Assembly (NCBI GenBank): GCA_029851415.1
Contig: CM056742.1
Coordinates: 92,246,748-92,310,747, forward strand
From: Eretmocerus hayati
Taxonomy: Eukaryota > Arthropoda > Insecta > Hymenoptera > Aphelinidae
DNA: 64,000 bases
Direction: 5' to 3'
Shown: piece by piece, positions 33,066-46,011 of the stretch
Numbering within the stretch: position 1 is the stretch's first letter
Layout: every line of letters begins with the position of its first letter
Notes under the pieces: generated by a model
What the model saw: only the letters and a program-made list of their open reading frames with translations
Told to the model about the DNA's origin: nothing
The model's database searches: none
Position numbers and translations under genes: made by a program

Positions 33066-36000
33066 TTAATAGAAATACAAATTTGGAACTGGAGAGATGA
33101 ACGATCCATCATTTAATGCTACACAAACGCAAATCCGGTCAATCCTATTTGTGCGAATTATAGACTCTTTATTTTCGATGTTTGCAATCTCTTTCATCTG
33201 TCTCGGGCTTTTTCGATTTCGAGTTTGAACTACGTTGCACACTACAAACTCTTTTCCATTCAACTCATCAACAATGAAATTGCGTATACGAACGAATTGG
33301 CCGTCTATCGTCTGAGCGAATGAATCATCGCTTCTAGTGCATCGGTCCGTCTGTGAGTTAAAAATGCATCGATCCTTGATCATTTTTGAGTAAATTCTGC
33401 TCCTCTCGGATATGTCGAATCGCTGGATCAAATTTTTGCTTGCTAACTGAGATCGGCCAACATACCTGACCTCTGAGATCTTCAAAGTGCTCTTCGCATA
33501 TCTGTTCCCTAGGTTGTCGAGAAAATCAGCGATCTTCACTACCGGTCTCTGAAAGACACACTTCTTCAAAATGACCTCACACTTTAGCATGGATAAGTAC
33601 CTGCAAATTTGATGAACAACTCCTCTAGCGGAGTGTATTTGTCGAATAATCCGACCAGTTCCTGTCTCAAAACAATAGCCTGAATGAGCCCATAAAGGTC
33701 CCCAATCTAGCACGCTTTTTGCCAAGTGTAACATCTGATGCACATTGAAGGTCATTGCTGAAATAGTGTATAGTTTCTCGGTTTCAGCGACAAACTTGCG
33801 CAAGAGACCATCAGCATAATCAATACTTGATCGTTTGATTTGGTCTCCAAGAAGTATGTGTAAAGCTTCCACGAGAAGAGACCAGTGATCAACGTATTTT
33901 TCAAAACCGTAGAATGAAGAGAGAACCGGTACGCTATAATACAGCACCCAATTCTCCCATTCTCTTGCAGTCCAAAAACATCTGTCCTTAAACTTTCGAG
34001 ACAACCGACACAGTTGGTGCGGTACTTTGATCGATTTCATCTTCTCATCGATCATCTCTTCGGCTTTGCTTGGCAGTGAAAAGGCTTTCTTGGTAGATTT
34101 CAACCAGTAATTTACAAATTGCGGAGCAATGCCCAAACAAATGGCATGCATATAATCAGGACATAAGCCGAAAATTATATGGAAATTTAGCAAGCCAATG
34201 AGTGCTGACAACTTCTTAATACCTTTTTTCGCTGGCGGTGATTTGCCGTGAACTTTGGCTGACTCCTCTTGCAATTCTTCCATCTCAACCATAGTGTCAA
34301 CCGTGTCCTTTTTGTTTCGAAGCTCGGCAGGCTCTTTTTCCATCGAAAATTTGTAGCATCCCCCTGGTTTCTTCGATTTTGAAAGCAGCGATGGGACCCA
34401 TTTTCCTGGATTTAAGCACCAACAGCACCCATACATGCCGTTGTACTGGACGAAACCTTGCACAGGAGCTCTTGCGCCAGAGTCTACACAACCACATAAG
34501 CAAAATAATTTAATTGTCATTACTTGGTCATTAACCGTGCACTTGAAACCCTGAGTAGACAACTTATTCATGTGATTGACATATGTTGCTAGGAAAATAT
34601 CCATATCCGGCTTCTCCCTTCCGAACCATGCTGCGCACACGATAGGCGAAGACGCCCTGTAAGTATAGGGCATCTCATTGAGTACTATTTGTATCAACCA
34701 TACCGAACCTTTTGAGGATTCATGGGTTGGTGCTCCATCCGTGTTGAAGATTGCAGTTAAAAAAGCCTTGCGGGTTTCTGGAGGTAACGAATTGACGAAA
34801 TCGACATATCTCTGTCCGTCTGTTATATCTTTGATAACGTCTCCTACCGTACGTTTCTCAGGCTTGTTCATTTCAGACAGATAGTGATCAATATTCTGCT
34901 CCACCGCAGCTTTCAATTCACTCTCGATGTCATTTGTCACAAAAAAATTAGTGAAACTTGGGTCAGTTATCTTGATGTCAACTTCGCAAACGTCACACCG
35001 AATAGTGCGCTGCCCTTGAAAAAACTGGCCGGCGTAAGTTTTGCAAGTAGGACATACTGCATGGTACTCTTTATCGGTATCTGAGGTGAATAACTTATTC
35101 ATATAATATACCGAATCTGGTAATACCTTATTTCTGAAATAACTGTTGTGCATTTGAAATAATTCTGACATCCCTTGGACTCCAAGGCTAGGAACTATCC
35201 CAAACTTGACTATTGCCAAAAGCATTTCAGCTCGAGTCGCTATAAATTCTTCATCGACGGGTTCATGGTATGATTCTTGATTTAATAGGTCAGTTAGATG
35301 AGGGAAATGCCTATCGGTCTTGATCATTTCCTGCTTACAAGCCGTGCCGCCTGTGAGGTCAAGTTCTACAATTTCATCCGTCTCTGCATCCGAAGTCGTG
35401 GTGCCGTAATACTCGCCACCGTAAGCATTCTGAAAGTAATAAGTATCATTGCACAAAAGTCGACAAACGCAAGGTTGAAAGAATTCCTGACGCTATCCGA
35501 ATTCATCGACTCCTCTAACGCTTTAAGGATTCACTATTTCATCGAGGTTTGAAATCTCGAAAAAAAATCCGAGTGTTGATGCAGCTGCGCATTTTATTTA
35601 TCAACTCTAATATCTTCTTCGTCCCCTTCTTCTATGTATTAGAAATGTTTGCAGAAATACATTGATAATTACAATCGAACATTGCTCGCAAATTGATATT
35701 TTCCCTTTGTTTTCGATTCATGGGAAGGTTCGCGACTTCGAAAATTTGTAATTTTTTCCAATCATGTCGCTAAAACCTTAGGAAAAATCTCATTTGAAGT
35801 ACTCGATTATTGGATGATCATTGAAATCATCAGCTCAAGATATTCTTCGACTTTGGTACTAGCTTGTTATTGTTCAACCAGATTGTAAATATCGACAAAC
35901 CTACCAGAATCATGCGCGATTCTTGAGAAGTGAAACTATCTTCTGACTCGTTGTCTGTAGCCACTGAAACGTTCAGTTGAGACACCTGCAACATACAAGC

Positions 36001-37429
36001 AAGCGAAAAAGTTCATTACACCCATGTGTTCGACACGAGAAGGATTTTCATTATCGACGCCAGTGACTTTCATAGAATCATTCGAAGTGAATTGGTTTTA
36101 TCCTGAGTGACACTCAGTGTTCAAGAAAGTCATTCATACGTACCATTGATACTTCATTGTGATCAGCATTTGTCTCGACCTGCTCTGACAGTGACATACT
36201 AGCCACAGACGTGCTCAGCTACAACATAAAAATCAACTCTATTAAGATCATACAATTTGTTGCTTTCTTATTTGTCGAAGAACTTTGACTTTTATTAGCA
36301 TCGGACATCAGCAGATATTCAAACAAGCACACGAGATGGTGCAAAGACAAGTTTATCACCCGCACAAAATTCAGCTCATTTACAGAATAGTTCTTGTTAA
36401 ATTGGAAATCTATACCATCAGACGAGAGTAGTCAGTGGAATATCCATCGACCGAAGAACCGGGGTTAATTTCCATCCGTAAAGGCGATGGATAATACAAA
36501 TGAAAAACATTGTTATCGATCACAACCACGCAAAGTAAATTCAATTAAAAGATCAGTCAAAATTACATTTATGTGAGCATTAAAAGACTTGTTGAATGAG
36601 TAGCTTGGTGTTTTTTAGCTCACTGGAAAATAATCTGTCCTAGTGAATTGATCAAATAAAATGATCGAGCAAAATTAACCATACCATCGATATATCACGA
36701 GAATCCAGTGTGGTGTGTGCATGTTCTAGATGGTCATCGTCATCAGCAGATATAGTAGATACAGACACCTAGAAGAAATTTGACGATATATACCAATTAC
36801 CATAGGTTCACAGTACTGAGAATAACTGTTATTTTACAAAAGTAATAAAACAATCATTACCGCGCAATCACTATCTTGATCTGCATCGGAAGGTATAGAC
36901 ATAACAGAACTTGTCTCAAACATATCCACATCAGCGACATGCGAGTTATCAACCTATTTGAGAAGCACTTCATTTCAATATTCATTCATATGAAAATGTA
37001 CATTATGGCTTAATATCAATTGCATTCAAACCAAAACCGAATTTAAACACTACATTTGTTCTGGAAAAACATATCTGATGGTGGAATTTGGGTATATATA
37101 TACAGCCACAAAGACAAGAAGCGTGATTTACCATAAACCTCCCGCGTGATGCAATATTTGCAAGGACGTGTCCTCGTTGATTCCCACGATTGTTGAGGTT
37201 CTTTGGGTGTGGTGCACATTCTCTCTTCTGAAAGATCATAAAATTTTTTTTTCGCAAAAATCCAATTTTGAGTGTTTCAAATTCAAAAAATTTGATTCGT
37301 TCTATAGATATAAAGCTCTAGTACAATGGAAAGCATACTCACGCTCGTACCACCTATATCTTCTCTTCGACCATCTGTCGCTTGCCCCCATTGAGGTACT
37401 GCTGGATCTGATTCTCTACGCCGTTTCAT
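33066..37429 (-). CDS. CACTA/EnSpm-like transposase, spliced, 7-8 exons
   Basis: Model on the minus strand: 37343-37429, 37132-37227, 36861-36953, 36685-36768, (36416-36475), 36144-36218, 35905-35985 and 33066-35429. All have GT donors and all exons are phase 0. The start is the ATG at 37429. The bracketed exon has CGG where CAG is expected at its acceptor. The product is 959 residues, or 979 with that exon. The small exons encode acidic, serine-rich segments. The last exon (787 residues) has a CPTC..CDVC zinc-ribbon-like pair near residues 126-148, NTDGAP near 230, CVDSG near 315, CPDYMHAICLG near 424 and NVHQMLHLAKS near 562. Together these fit Tnp2-type transposases of CACTA elements, which cut and paste the element. 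A KDZ-type relative is the alternative. The 796-codon frame starting at 35456 begins inside the last intron. Confidence 0.75.
35905..36953 (-). other. Cluster of similar phase-0 micro-exons
   Basis: Exons of 93, 84, (60), 75 and 81 bases at 36861, 36685, 36416, 36144 and 35905, each bounded by GT-AG and each a multiple of three. They encode related acidic Ser/Asp-rich peptides, for example VSVSTISADDDD with the ending SRDISM, LSTSVASMSLSEQ with the ending NEVSM, and VSQLNVSVATDNESED. Exon skipping in any combination keeps the frame. This looks like exon duplication within the element. Confidence 0.65.
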
Positions 37430-38699
37430 TATTATTAACTATTAGACAAAATCACTTATCATGACATATATAATCTTAGATCCAGCGGGGCGGACGCCGG
37501 GACTCTGCGTATTTTAGCGAAAGAGCCAATTCAAACCGTTGATTAAACGACGTGTTGATTTCGTTCAACTGCAACGCGCTCGATCACGAGTCACTAGTTT
37601 CTAAGTATCTTCACTTGAAATTTAAACACACTTATACGAATTAGAAGGCCTGTGTACAGGCTAACATGTTGCCTCGCATGTTGCAAAGTTGGTGCGCGGT
37701 TATGAGTGGATTTTGGACGAAGGATGCTCTTGAATACATGCATAATTATCCGCTTTGATTGTCGGGCTCCAAGGTTCATTTTTCAAGATCGTTTTCACCA
37801 ATTCATTTTGTCACTACGTTTCAGATGTACACTGCCTGATGCTAAAATATTTCCTGCTCCCTTGAGAGCCTTGCCCCGCACTGACCGTTACATGCTTGCG
37901 GTTCGAAACTCATAATAATTACACACATTGGAGCTAGAATATGTGTACTTAGTATCGTGAATATATACATAATATAATAGCTCTGCGGAACCGGCAAGTG
38001 CTGACGATAGAGATCATTGCCTGGACATTAGTATCGAAGGACTTGCGCATTAAATCTCACGGGTACTGCACAAGCATTCGGCATTCGCGCGTTTTGTAAT
38101 CATAAACGAGCAATCGCAGTTGATCGGCTTCGAATCTCACCGTCTTTTCTGATGACAATTGAGCCAAAAGTTCGCTTTTTAGCACGCCTTCAACAAAACG
38201 TCTTGTGATGGTGTCAATATGTGGTATCTGATATGTAAGTGACAGTTTTGGCTGTTTGTCATATTTGTTGAATGTTGCTGTCATACGAGTGCTGATCGAG
38301 AAAAACCGGCAATCGTGAAAATTGAATCGAATCAGGTGAGTTGTATTTCATGGGTAATAAACGCAGGGAGAAATTTGAATTTATGAATTTTCTTAGAATT
38401 TTTCACTGTCCATGAAAGTTGCACCTCCTACTTTTTAGCGTAATTATATTTTCTACGCAAAAAGGGATCGTTTTTTTCATACTCAACGAATTGAGTACAA
38501 CAATCGATGTACTAATGAATAAATTGCCAGCAGTTTCAGGATTTTCTCTATATCATCCACCAACAAACAATCAGATTTGAGCAGCTCAAGATATAACTTG
38601 TAAGACGGGTGGTGTTGGTGGTCAATTATTTGCCGTAGTGTGCTGCTCATCACGCCGTGTGTCTTTGGCTAATGCGGACATTATCATTGAAATACGAAT
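37430..38699. promoter_or_regulatory. Intergenic region between divergent transposon genes
   Basis: About 1.27 kb separates the start codons of the transposase (minus) and the BEN-like gene (plus), so a shared or back-to-back promoter is expected here. I could not pin down a core promoter motif. A 75-codon minus-strand frame lies inside (38057-38284). Confidence 0.4.
38057..38284 (-). CDS. Small unrecognised frame between the two transposon genes
   Basis: A 75-codon frame with its own ATG and TGA. It has a mixed, protein-like composition: TYQIPHIDTITRRFVEGVL near residues 17-35 and ending CRMLVQYP. I recognise no domain. It could be a genuine small protein of the element, part of an exon, or chance. 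No splice sites were found that force a connection to either neighbour. Confidence 0.3.
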   Translation of the reverse strand: MTATFNKYDKQPKLSLTYQIPHIDTITRRFVEGVLKSELLAQLSSEKTVRFEADQLRLLVYDYKTRECRMLVQYP

Positions 38700-41600
38700 A
38701 TGACAACTGAAATTGACGATAGCGACAACTGGGCGGCTATAAGATACATTGATCAAATAAACAAAAAGGTGCATTATGTTCGTCTCAATACAGTGGAGAA
38801 TTTTGATATTCAACGATTTCGAGAAAAATCGAGAGAAAAATCACAAGAAGGGAAGGTATACAATGTCACAGTGGACGATGATGGAATGATTCTTGACGGA
38901 CCAGCACAAGTGTTATTTATTGGAGGTGAGGAGAGCTTGCATTTTAAGAGAAAATTTTATGTCACGCATTAAAGCTCGATTGAATCTGCGGTTCGATTGA
39001 AGCTGCGCCTACTCTCGACCACTTTCACTGCTCTATCATTACGAGTTTTTATTAACAATCTATGGCCAGTTTCCAGTGATCCCGCGTATACGTCATCAAA
39101 TTATTCGCAATAAAAATTAAGAATTAACAACTTTGGTTAATTATGCTACAGCTGGCGTGAAAACGAATATCGCGCAACAATCGGAAACTATAATCTCATC
39201 ATTTGTCGGAATAACAGTTGGGATGACAGTGCCCCAGATAACACTGGATCCTCGAGAAGTAAATCTACGAATTTGTTGTCTAAGAATGTTTACGTCGACT
39301 CACGGTGTAATCAATCCCCGAGTGATCGCGGTTTCCACCAAAAAATCTCATGTAGTGATACTTATTCTATGAGATACTAGACAGGAGTTCGAGAAATTTT
39401 TCATGTCTAATGTATATTCATTCCATTCACACAGAGAGTGAAGCAGAACTTAGAAAAGTAGTTGAAAACTCTACAACTCGTATCGAATATTTCAACATGA
39501 CGAGAAGTTTCGCCGAAGACTTGATTGACAACAGAGATAATGAAAATACTAGAAAAGCAGAAAAGAAAGTGAGTACCAGAATTGTTTGCAAATGAGTGAG
39601 TAGGCTGAAGTTGAGCACAACTTGATGGCAGAATATTGATTTGATAATAGGCCAGTGACGATATAGCTGCAAAAGTGGCAGCAAAAAAGCGGAAGATGAG
39701 GGAGAACTTCCTGCAAACCAGGCGAGAGAACGAAATGAAGAATGTTCCGAATTCGCGCTCGCACGGTGTCCAAGGAGTTTCACCTGATCAATTCTCAATG
39801 GCAGATAAATTGAACATCATTGCAGGGTCTTTGAGTGGGCCCAACGGAGTGCCCGCGCAAGTACCTATAGAGACATTACTTGCCACTATCCAAGGCTTGC
39901 AAGCTATCGCAGATCGAGCAGAGGCTAATAATGAAGCAACAAATGCAGCATCCCACCCTAATCCCGGCCAAGCGAATGATCCGAGCGCTTACATCGCTGA
40001 TGGTAAGAGAAGTTGATTTGTGTTTTTCCTAGATACCCACGCGAGCAAACTATGATGTTTGACCAAGCCTTACATTGTCACAGCTTGGGAAAATTTCCGC
40101 TCAATCAAAGTCATTCTAATATTTTTTGCAATCTCACACATAATTTCTTGTCTGCTTTTAAAAATTGAGTGCAAAATCGGAAAAACCCAATCAATATCGT
40201 AACTGTCGCTAACGTACCCATAGCTCATGCAATGTATTTGCGCTGAATGAAACTGGTCCAGTATCATAAAGGGGAGGGTACACCCTTATTTTGAAGTCTG
40301 GCTTGAGAAATCATGGGGAGAAGAAGGTACAAACATCGTTTGAGTTCATTCAATAATTTCACTATCTTAGGTAACCTCAACTCCGAAACTAGTAAAAAAA
40401 TCCTTGTAGAGGCTCTGACTTCATCGCCGATCATCGCTTCTTGCAATTTACGGGTGATTCCAACAGCTGGAACGTCTAGGGATTCGATCGATCTCGATAT
40501 ATCCTCGGTTGATGTGGCAGCGCAAGTACAGTTACCGAGTACTTCGCGAGTTGAGAGTAATGATGATAATTTGACGTCATCAAACGGCACGGAAGATCTG
40601 GCTAGTACAGAAGATGATTCGACGAGCTCGACGGTCAATAATGGAAGCAGTAATACTGGGAGTATGCAGAATAGTACACCCTCAATCAGAGTTGTTAGAA
40701 ATCTACAGGAACATTTTGACCACCGTTCGGACAGCATGTTTGATCCCCAACGTGACAGGAGAATAACTCCGTCTGACGAGTCCTCAGATGATGACGACCC
40801 TCTTAGTATTAATTCGAGAATACTCAAAAAGCAAAAAAAAAGGTTCTATGCGAAGCATCCCGAGGCTGATTTGAAGAATTGCGTGTATGAGTCCCGTCAT
40901 GCATTCGGAAGAATCATCAAAAAACAAGTTGGAGAACAAACGGTAACAAATTAGCAATATTTCCGAAATTATATCCTTGTGAGTTTATGCAACGGAGCTT
41001 CAGTTCATCGTACGTACACACAAGGACAACTCACGGGGAGGACCAGGTCTCCGGGACACCAATCCTGGCCAAAATTTTTTTACAGTTTTGTGTCACCCAG
41101 TATATGAAAAATACAGAGTAACTCCGTCAAATGGGCCTTCTATCCAGAGCTACAGCCAAAAACATTAACATTGCTAGTATATCTATATATACAACTTTTT
41201 AACATGGGCCTGTATGAGCAATGATAATCTCAGTGGCTGTATCTTTTAACAGGAGACCCATTTGACGGAGTTACTCTGGATTCTTCATACTCTAGGTGGT
41301 ACAAAATCGTGAAAAAAAATTTGGACAAGATTGGTGATCGTCCTCCCGTTGTCAGCCCTGTTTTCTTGAATCAATTTGGATGGATCGATAAATTTGGAGA
41401 ATTTTATCAGCGGATATTAATGCAAATTATGACGCAGTTCGATATTAAATCGCTCCGATTCGAACCATGTACCTTCAATGTGGAGCGTCTCCAATGCAAA
41501 GTTTCTTCAACGGGACCTTGAAGATATACATTATACATGGTTCGAATTGAAGTAATTCAATATCGAACTATGTCATAATCAGCACATCAGCTGAAAGTAT

Positions 41601-42546
41601 CGGTGAGTTAAGAATTTCATGAAATACATGATTCGTTCAACGCATCCAGACCAAAATTTTTCTCAAATTGAGATACAGCTTCGCTTTTGGGTCGTTATAT
41701 CGCTTTTAGCAATTTTCAAGGAATGTAATTCATTGAATGATTATCACCAATAATCGTGCCATAAGATCAGATTCACTTTTTACGTTTTTTTGGCTTGAAA
41801 ATTTTTCAACGAAAAAGGTATAGCCGGAAATCTGGACCTGAATTATTTTAACTAGACTCTAATGACGGGGATTTGTATAGTTCATAATACCATTAGTCAA
41901 TGATATTATGATTAGATTGATACCCGCAATGAAAATATTGCATTCGACATTTCCATTGAAGTATGGGATTATTGTTTACTTGCAATCCACTCCTCGAAAT
42001 GACTCATTCAAGAGCTGAAAAGGACCTTCAGAAGTCCTTAACTGCCTCGCAAAAAATCGGGTAGACACCCTGACCGTTATCGAGTATTAGTTATATTTGT
42101 TACTAAAATTTATCTTTGCAGGTTAGCTATATTAATCTTTATTATGACCAAACGATGCCTCTCGATTCCTGGAATGCCACGAAGAAAGCCGGGTCACCTG
42201 GCGCATTTGTGCGAACGATGGCCCAAGGTTTTTGGACACATGAAGTTATAGTTTACAAGACAGTTGACACGGTAAGATCGCGACCAAGGAAAGAAGGAGA
42301 AGAAGAAATAGAGAGAATACCAGTGACCCCAGAGAAGAAGGCATGCATGTTCAGTAAGCCAATCACCGCCAGTCATTATATGGATTATTGTCTATTACGC
42401 AGAGAATACTCAAATTGATTTTTTTCGCAGGGGCCTACCGCCGATATGTGCGCGAAAGATATCAAAAAAAAAAATCAGAGCATTTATACAAATGCTTTCA
42501 TCACTTTAGCAATTATGTGAATCAAAAATGGTCGTCCAAAAAATGA
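38700..42546 (+). CDS. BEN-domain-like protein of the transposon, spliced, 6 exons
   Basis: Exons: 38700-38925, 39435-39568, 39651-40002, 40371-40942, 42122-42353 and 42431-42546. Every junction is GT-AG, the phases agree across all five introns, and there is no internal stop, giving 543 residues. The N-terminus (WAAIRYIDQINKKVHYVRL) resembles the start of insect proteins with C-terminal BEN domains. The middle is serine- and acid-rich. The last two exons (SPGAFVRTMAQGFW, a loop, ITPEKK-like basic sequence, then AYRRYVRERY) match the general BEN pattern, a DNA- and chromatin-binding fold named for BANP, E5R and NAC1. BEN identity is inference by eye. Introns hold two hairpin elements (41030-41380 and 41405-41597). 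It is divergent from the transposase and is probably an accessory DNA-binding protein. Confidence 0.65.
41030..41380. mobile_element. Hairpin (MITE-like) element in an intron
   Basis: The two halves are inverted. GAGTAACTCCGTCAAATGGG at about 41117 is mirrored at 41251-41272. The outer phrases GGACACCAATCCTGGCCAAA and the complement of TTTGGACAAGATTGGTGATC also pair. The centre at about 41180-41190 is ATATCTATATATAC. No coding frame. It lies within the fourth intron of the BEN-like gene. Confidence 0.65.
41405..41597. mobile_element. Second small hairpin element in the same intron
   Basis: About 190 bp with inverted halves. TCAGC..GATAT..AATTATGACGCAGTTCGATATTAAAT on the left is mirrored by TTCAATATCGAACTATGTC..AATCAGCACATCAGCTGA on the right, and CGAACCATGTA is mirrored as TACATGGTTCG in the middle. 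A 70-codon frame through it is not a gene. Confidence 0.6.
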
Positions 42547-42789
42547 ATTGCAAGTGAGTAATTACTGATGAAGATGATTTTCAACAGTAGGCTTTGCTAT
42601 AACTTCAAAAAATTACCTGTGATGAAAATTATACGATGAAAGTTGTTGAGGAATGTTGATTTTATCAACTTAGAGTATGAATAATTTCAGATTGTTTAGA
42701 ATCATTTGGGGAAGGATGTCATTATTCTTCATTCTTTGCTAACCGCATGTTATCAACAATGTATTTTTTCCATTCACAGAGGCTGCATG

Positions 42790-44892
42790 AAGGAATAGTG
42801 AAGTAATTTTATGATGGTACAAACCTCACATCCAAGTGCTTCATCAATGAGAGAGGCATATATACCAGTCCATCGGTATAATATGAAGATACTCCTTCTT
42901 TTGGGAAATGATGCAAAGAATCATACTGTGAGAAAGACTAAGAACAGCTTTTTGTTTTTTAAGTTAAGCGTCGACTCAATGGGTTGTTGTGCATGTATTA
43001 CTGAGTATATTTCATAAGTTCACCATTTCACGACAAATGACTGCAATTTTGAGCATGTATAGAGTTATTTGAGGAAGTTGAAAAGTATTCATTCGAATAA
43101 GTACAGAGCAATATGAAAATTCAGACAGTGTGTTCATTCCCAAATGTAGATTATTTCCAATTATTACCAATTATTGTGGATGTGAATTACAAATACTGTG
43201 ATCTTCCAGTTGCACTGAAATATAAACATCCCAATACAATTGACATGAAATGTTAAATTTGAAACTGCCTATGAAGTGTTCAATATGGTTCTGTACTAGG
43301 CAAACTCCATTTAACTTATACCGGTGAGACACTGGCTGCTCAACGTGTAAGCAGAAAAGTATCGTAGGTAACTAATAATACTTATCCATTATAATGCTCC
43401 TCCACTCTGGTGAACTGTAGAGCTACCTGTGACTTGTTATTCATACACTTTGTGGAGATGAAGGTGGAGGACAGGTTTTGATGAGGTTATGTGTCAATCC
43501 TTTGAAGACATACGGAGGAGTCATTTTCGTTTTCCGTTGGCACTCCAAACATATTAAAAGAAGCTGTTGCATGGTCCATAATACTACGATCCAGTATGAA
43601 TTTCAATTTTGGGTACCCAATTATCTTCAACCCGAAATTGCGTCGACCTGCGAGCATCCGCCGCGACCAGCTATAGCGCAGCGCAGCAGACAGCATCTGC
43701 TGGGCATCACAAACATACGGCCGCGCCGCCTCGTTTTAGACACGTATCTTACCCGTGGTACGTGTAATATGTAGGTACAAAAAGTAGGTGGAAAAAATAG
43801 GTGGAAAAAATAGGTGAAAAATATAGGTGGAAAAAGTACGTGGAATCTGTACGTCCAGAAAATACGTAACTATTTTTGGCCGAGAGTGTATGTTTACAAA
43901 GATTAGAGTGTGCGGCTGGTGACACGCTTGCTGATCATCACTTTGGTGATCGCAGGGGTGCCACCATAAGTTACTAGGGCTGATCTGATATAGCGGCAGA
44001 CTACGGCCTCGCCTCAAAGTCGAATATCAGTGTAGTTTTCTATCAGGTCATGAGTTTGATCAGAAAATATCTTCCTTGAGGGAAATGAGCTTGATTCTGT
44101 CTCAATTCTGTAAAAAAAATTTCGAAAAACTTCAACCACTTGGTTGAATGAAAAATTCAACCAGTTTCTCCAACCATTTGGTTGGAATTTCAACCAAATG
44201 GTTGAATTTTCCGTTCAACCATCTGGTTGAATTCTTCATTCGACCAATTGGTTGAAGTTTTTCGGAAAAATTCCTTACAGTGAATAATCGATCAAGCCCC
44301 ATCCATCTTTCTGGTTTAATTTCATTCATGATTCATTAATGCTCCAAATGTACATTTGTCAGTAGCTTATTCATTCAAAAATAGACTGTTCTCAGTGTAC
44401 AGTTGTCTTCAAGACCCGTAACAAAACATGCTGGAGACTTGTACAACATTCATTTAATACCTTGAAAAAACCAATAGAAATCATGTCACTTCTTCATTTT
44501 CACAAAATTTCAAGTTCATTCATCCATTCATGGGATTGAGATCAAGTATGAATACTCATTAAAACTTTGTCAAGAAATCGAAAAATCGTTGACAATTGAT
44601 CATTCCTACCCAAGTCTCAGAAACGCAATAATGATAGTATTTTCTATTCTCAATGACAGTCCGGGAGTAAAACACAAGATCTGAGGGAGGAAAACGTCTT
44701 GCATCCTAGGGACATACATGCTCATTGGTTTGAAAGGCATGGTTTTACACTCAAGAGCAGCTGATGTCTTGGACATACTGAAATAAGCCAGTGATGAGCA
44801 CCAATCTGAGAATGAACTTGTTCCGCCGTTAGAATACAATTGTTTCGATTTCATCAAACAACTGAAACAATACCGACTCATGAGTAAGTATA
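42790..44892 (-). repeat. Right inverted arm of the 14.4-kb element
   Basis: Mirror of 30532-33050. The outer 1.7 kb is near-identical. The inner part (about 42790-43208) is only about 70-75 percent similar by eye and lacks about 220 bases present in the left arm. Confidence 0.85.
44108..44282. mobile_element. Hairpin element with CACTGTAA end, in right arm
   Basis: Exact mirror copy of 31142-31316; both coordinate pairs sum to 75424. Confidence 0.65.
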
Positions 44893-46011
44893 CAATCTAC
44901 TACAGGACTCCTTGTTATAATTCCAATTCAAGGTGAGTCATTTCCCTTTGGAATTATCCATAGAAAGAAACTGTAGACCTACCTGAAGCTCATAAAATAT
45001 ACGAACGATAAAAAATGTTACAAGAATTTCCAGGTGCTTGTTGAAGGTTCGTCCTGGCGGCAAGATTCGGCTTCACTCACCTTGCGGCGATAAATATCAC
45101 CGTATGGATGCGTCTAGTCATCTGGGATTTGGCCCAGGAATGGACCAACTACGTTCACGCGGCGCAAAGAGGACCACTCAGTGCTGAAGTGAAGAACGAG
45201 GATGATACGGATACATCTATTCATTTTCTCTTCGAAAATTAGGTGCACTCGTTTTCTTGCCGACTGCTCTGTGCTTCATCCATCAGAGGAAGAACGAATG
45301 ACAAAGTTTAACGCGCAATTTTATCAAGTATATATAACGTTCGAAACAACGCAATAGACGCCTACAATGATAGTTATGACAATTTCTGCTGATTTCTTCA
45401 ATGGAAATGAATACTTGATTATAACGAAAGAAACTTAGAGGAATTTACGCAACAACTAAAATTACTCTTGGTTTTATTTTAGAGAACGCGCCATTTGACA
45501 GCTAACACACACCAATAATAAGTCGTTACGAGCCGATTTTACTAGAGCAGATCTCGCAAGTAATAGCACTTGGAGAATGCTCGAAGACTAACTCGTTGGG
45601 CTAACTTTGGACGTGTATACATGCTGCTTCTAAATGCACAACGGATCTGCGTGAGCTCTGGAGAGCCATACATATATATACTTAATTTGAAAAGTTTTAT
45701 TCAGCAGAATTCTGGACGTTGTATAGTTCCCCCAAATGATTTGGTACAAATTATTTTATAATAATTTCAAATAATGATTTAAAAATGAAACGATAGAATT
45801 TCGCTGCGGATCGTCGAATTGTGCAAGAGGTAATCCGAAAAAATAATAGTTTTCAACGACATTTCCTCTACTTGAACATTATATGAAAACTCACTATGTA
45901 TCATTAGATAACTTCACCCTAGTGGGACTGGAACCCAGTGAGTTTAGATGTGAACGAACATTTCTATTGAGTGAAGAAATGAACAGACTACTGTATAGTG
46001 ATTCTATGAAT
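44893..46011. other. Non-coding stretch
   Basis: No gene recognised. The 63-codon frame at 45570-45761 has no domain. Confidence 0.35.

Larger units (their letters stand above)
30532..44892. mobile_element. 14.4-kb CACTA/EnSpm-like transposon with two genes and giant inverted arms
   Basis: The outer ends at 30532 and 44892 are inverted copies starting TATACTTACTCATGAG. The left arm runs to about 33050 and the right arm from about 42790. Between them lie a spliced Tnp2-type transposase gene on the minus strand (37429 down to 33066) and a spliced BEN-like gene on the plus strand (38700-42546), head to head. Both gene models are free of stops and frameshifts, so this could be a recently active copy. 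A target duplication was not evident at these ends, so the true termini may differ slightly, or the arms may be an inverted duplication around the element. CACTA elements usually show CACT ends and 2-4-bp duplications; the ends here do not start CACT. Confidence 0.7.

Noticed and set aside
35430..35456. ATG at 35456 as the start of the transposase
   Set aside because: The bases between 35430 and 35456 fit an intron end (CTTTCAG before 35429), and upstream in-phase exons give a better start at 37429.
42790..44892. Independent genes in the right arm matching those in the left arm
   Set aside because: Identical frames occur because the arms are inverted copies. None has a domain or codon evidence.
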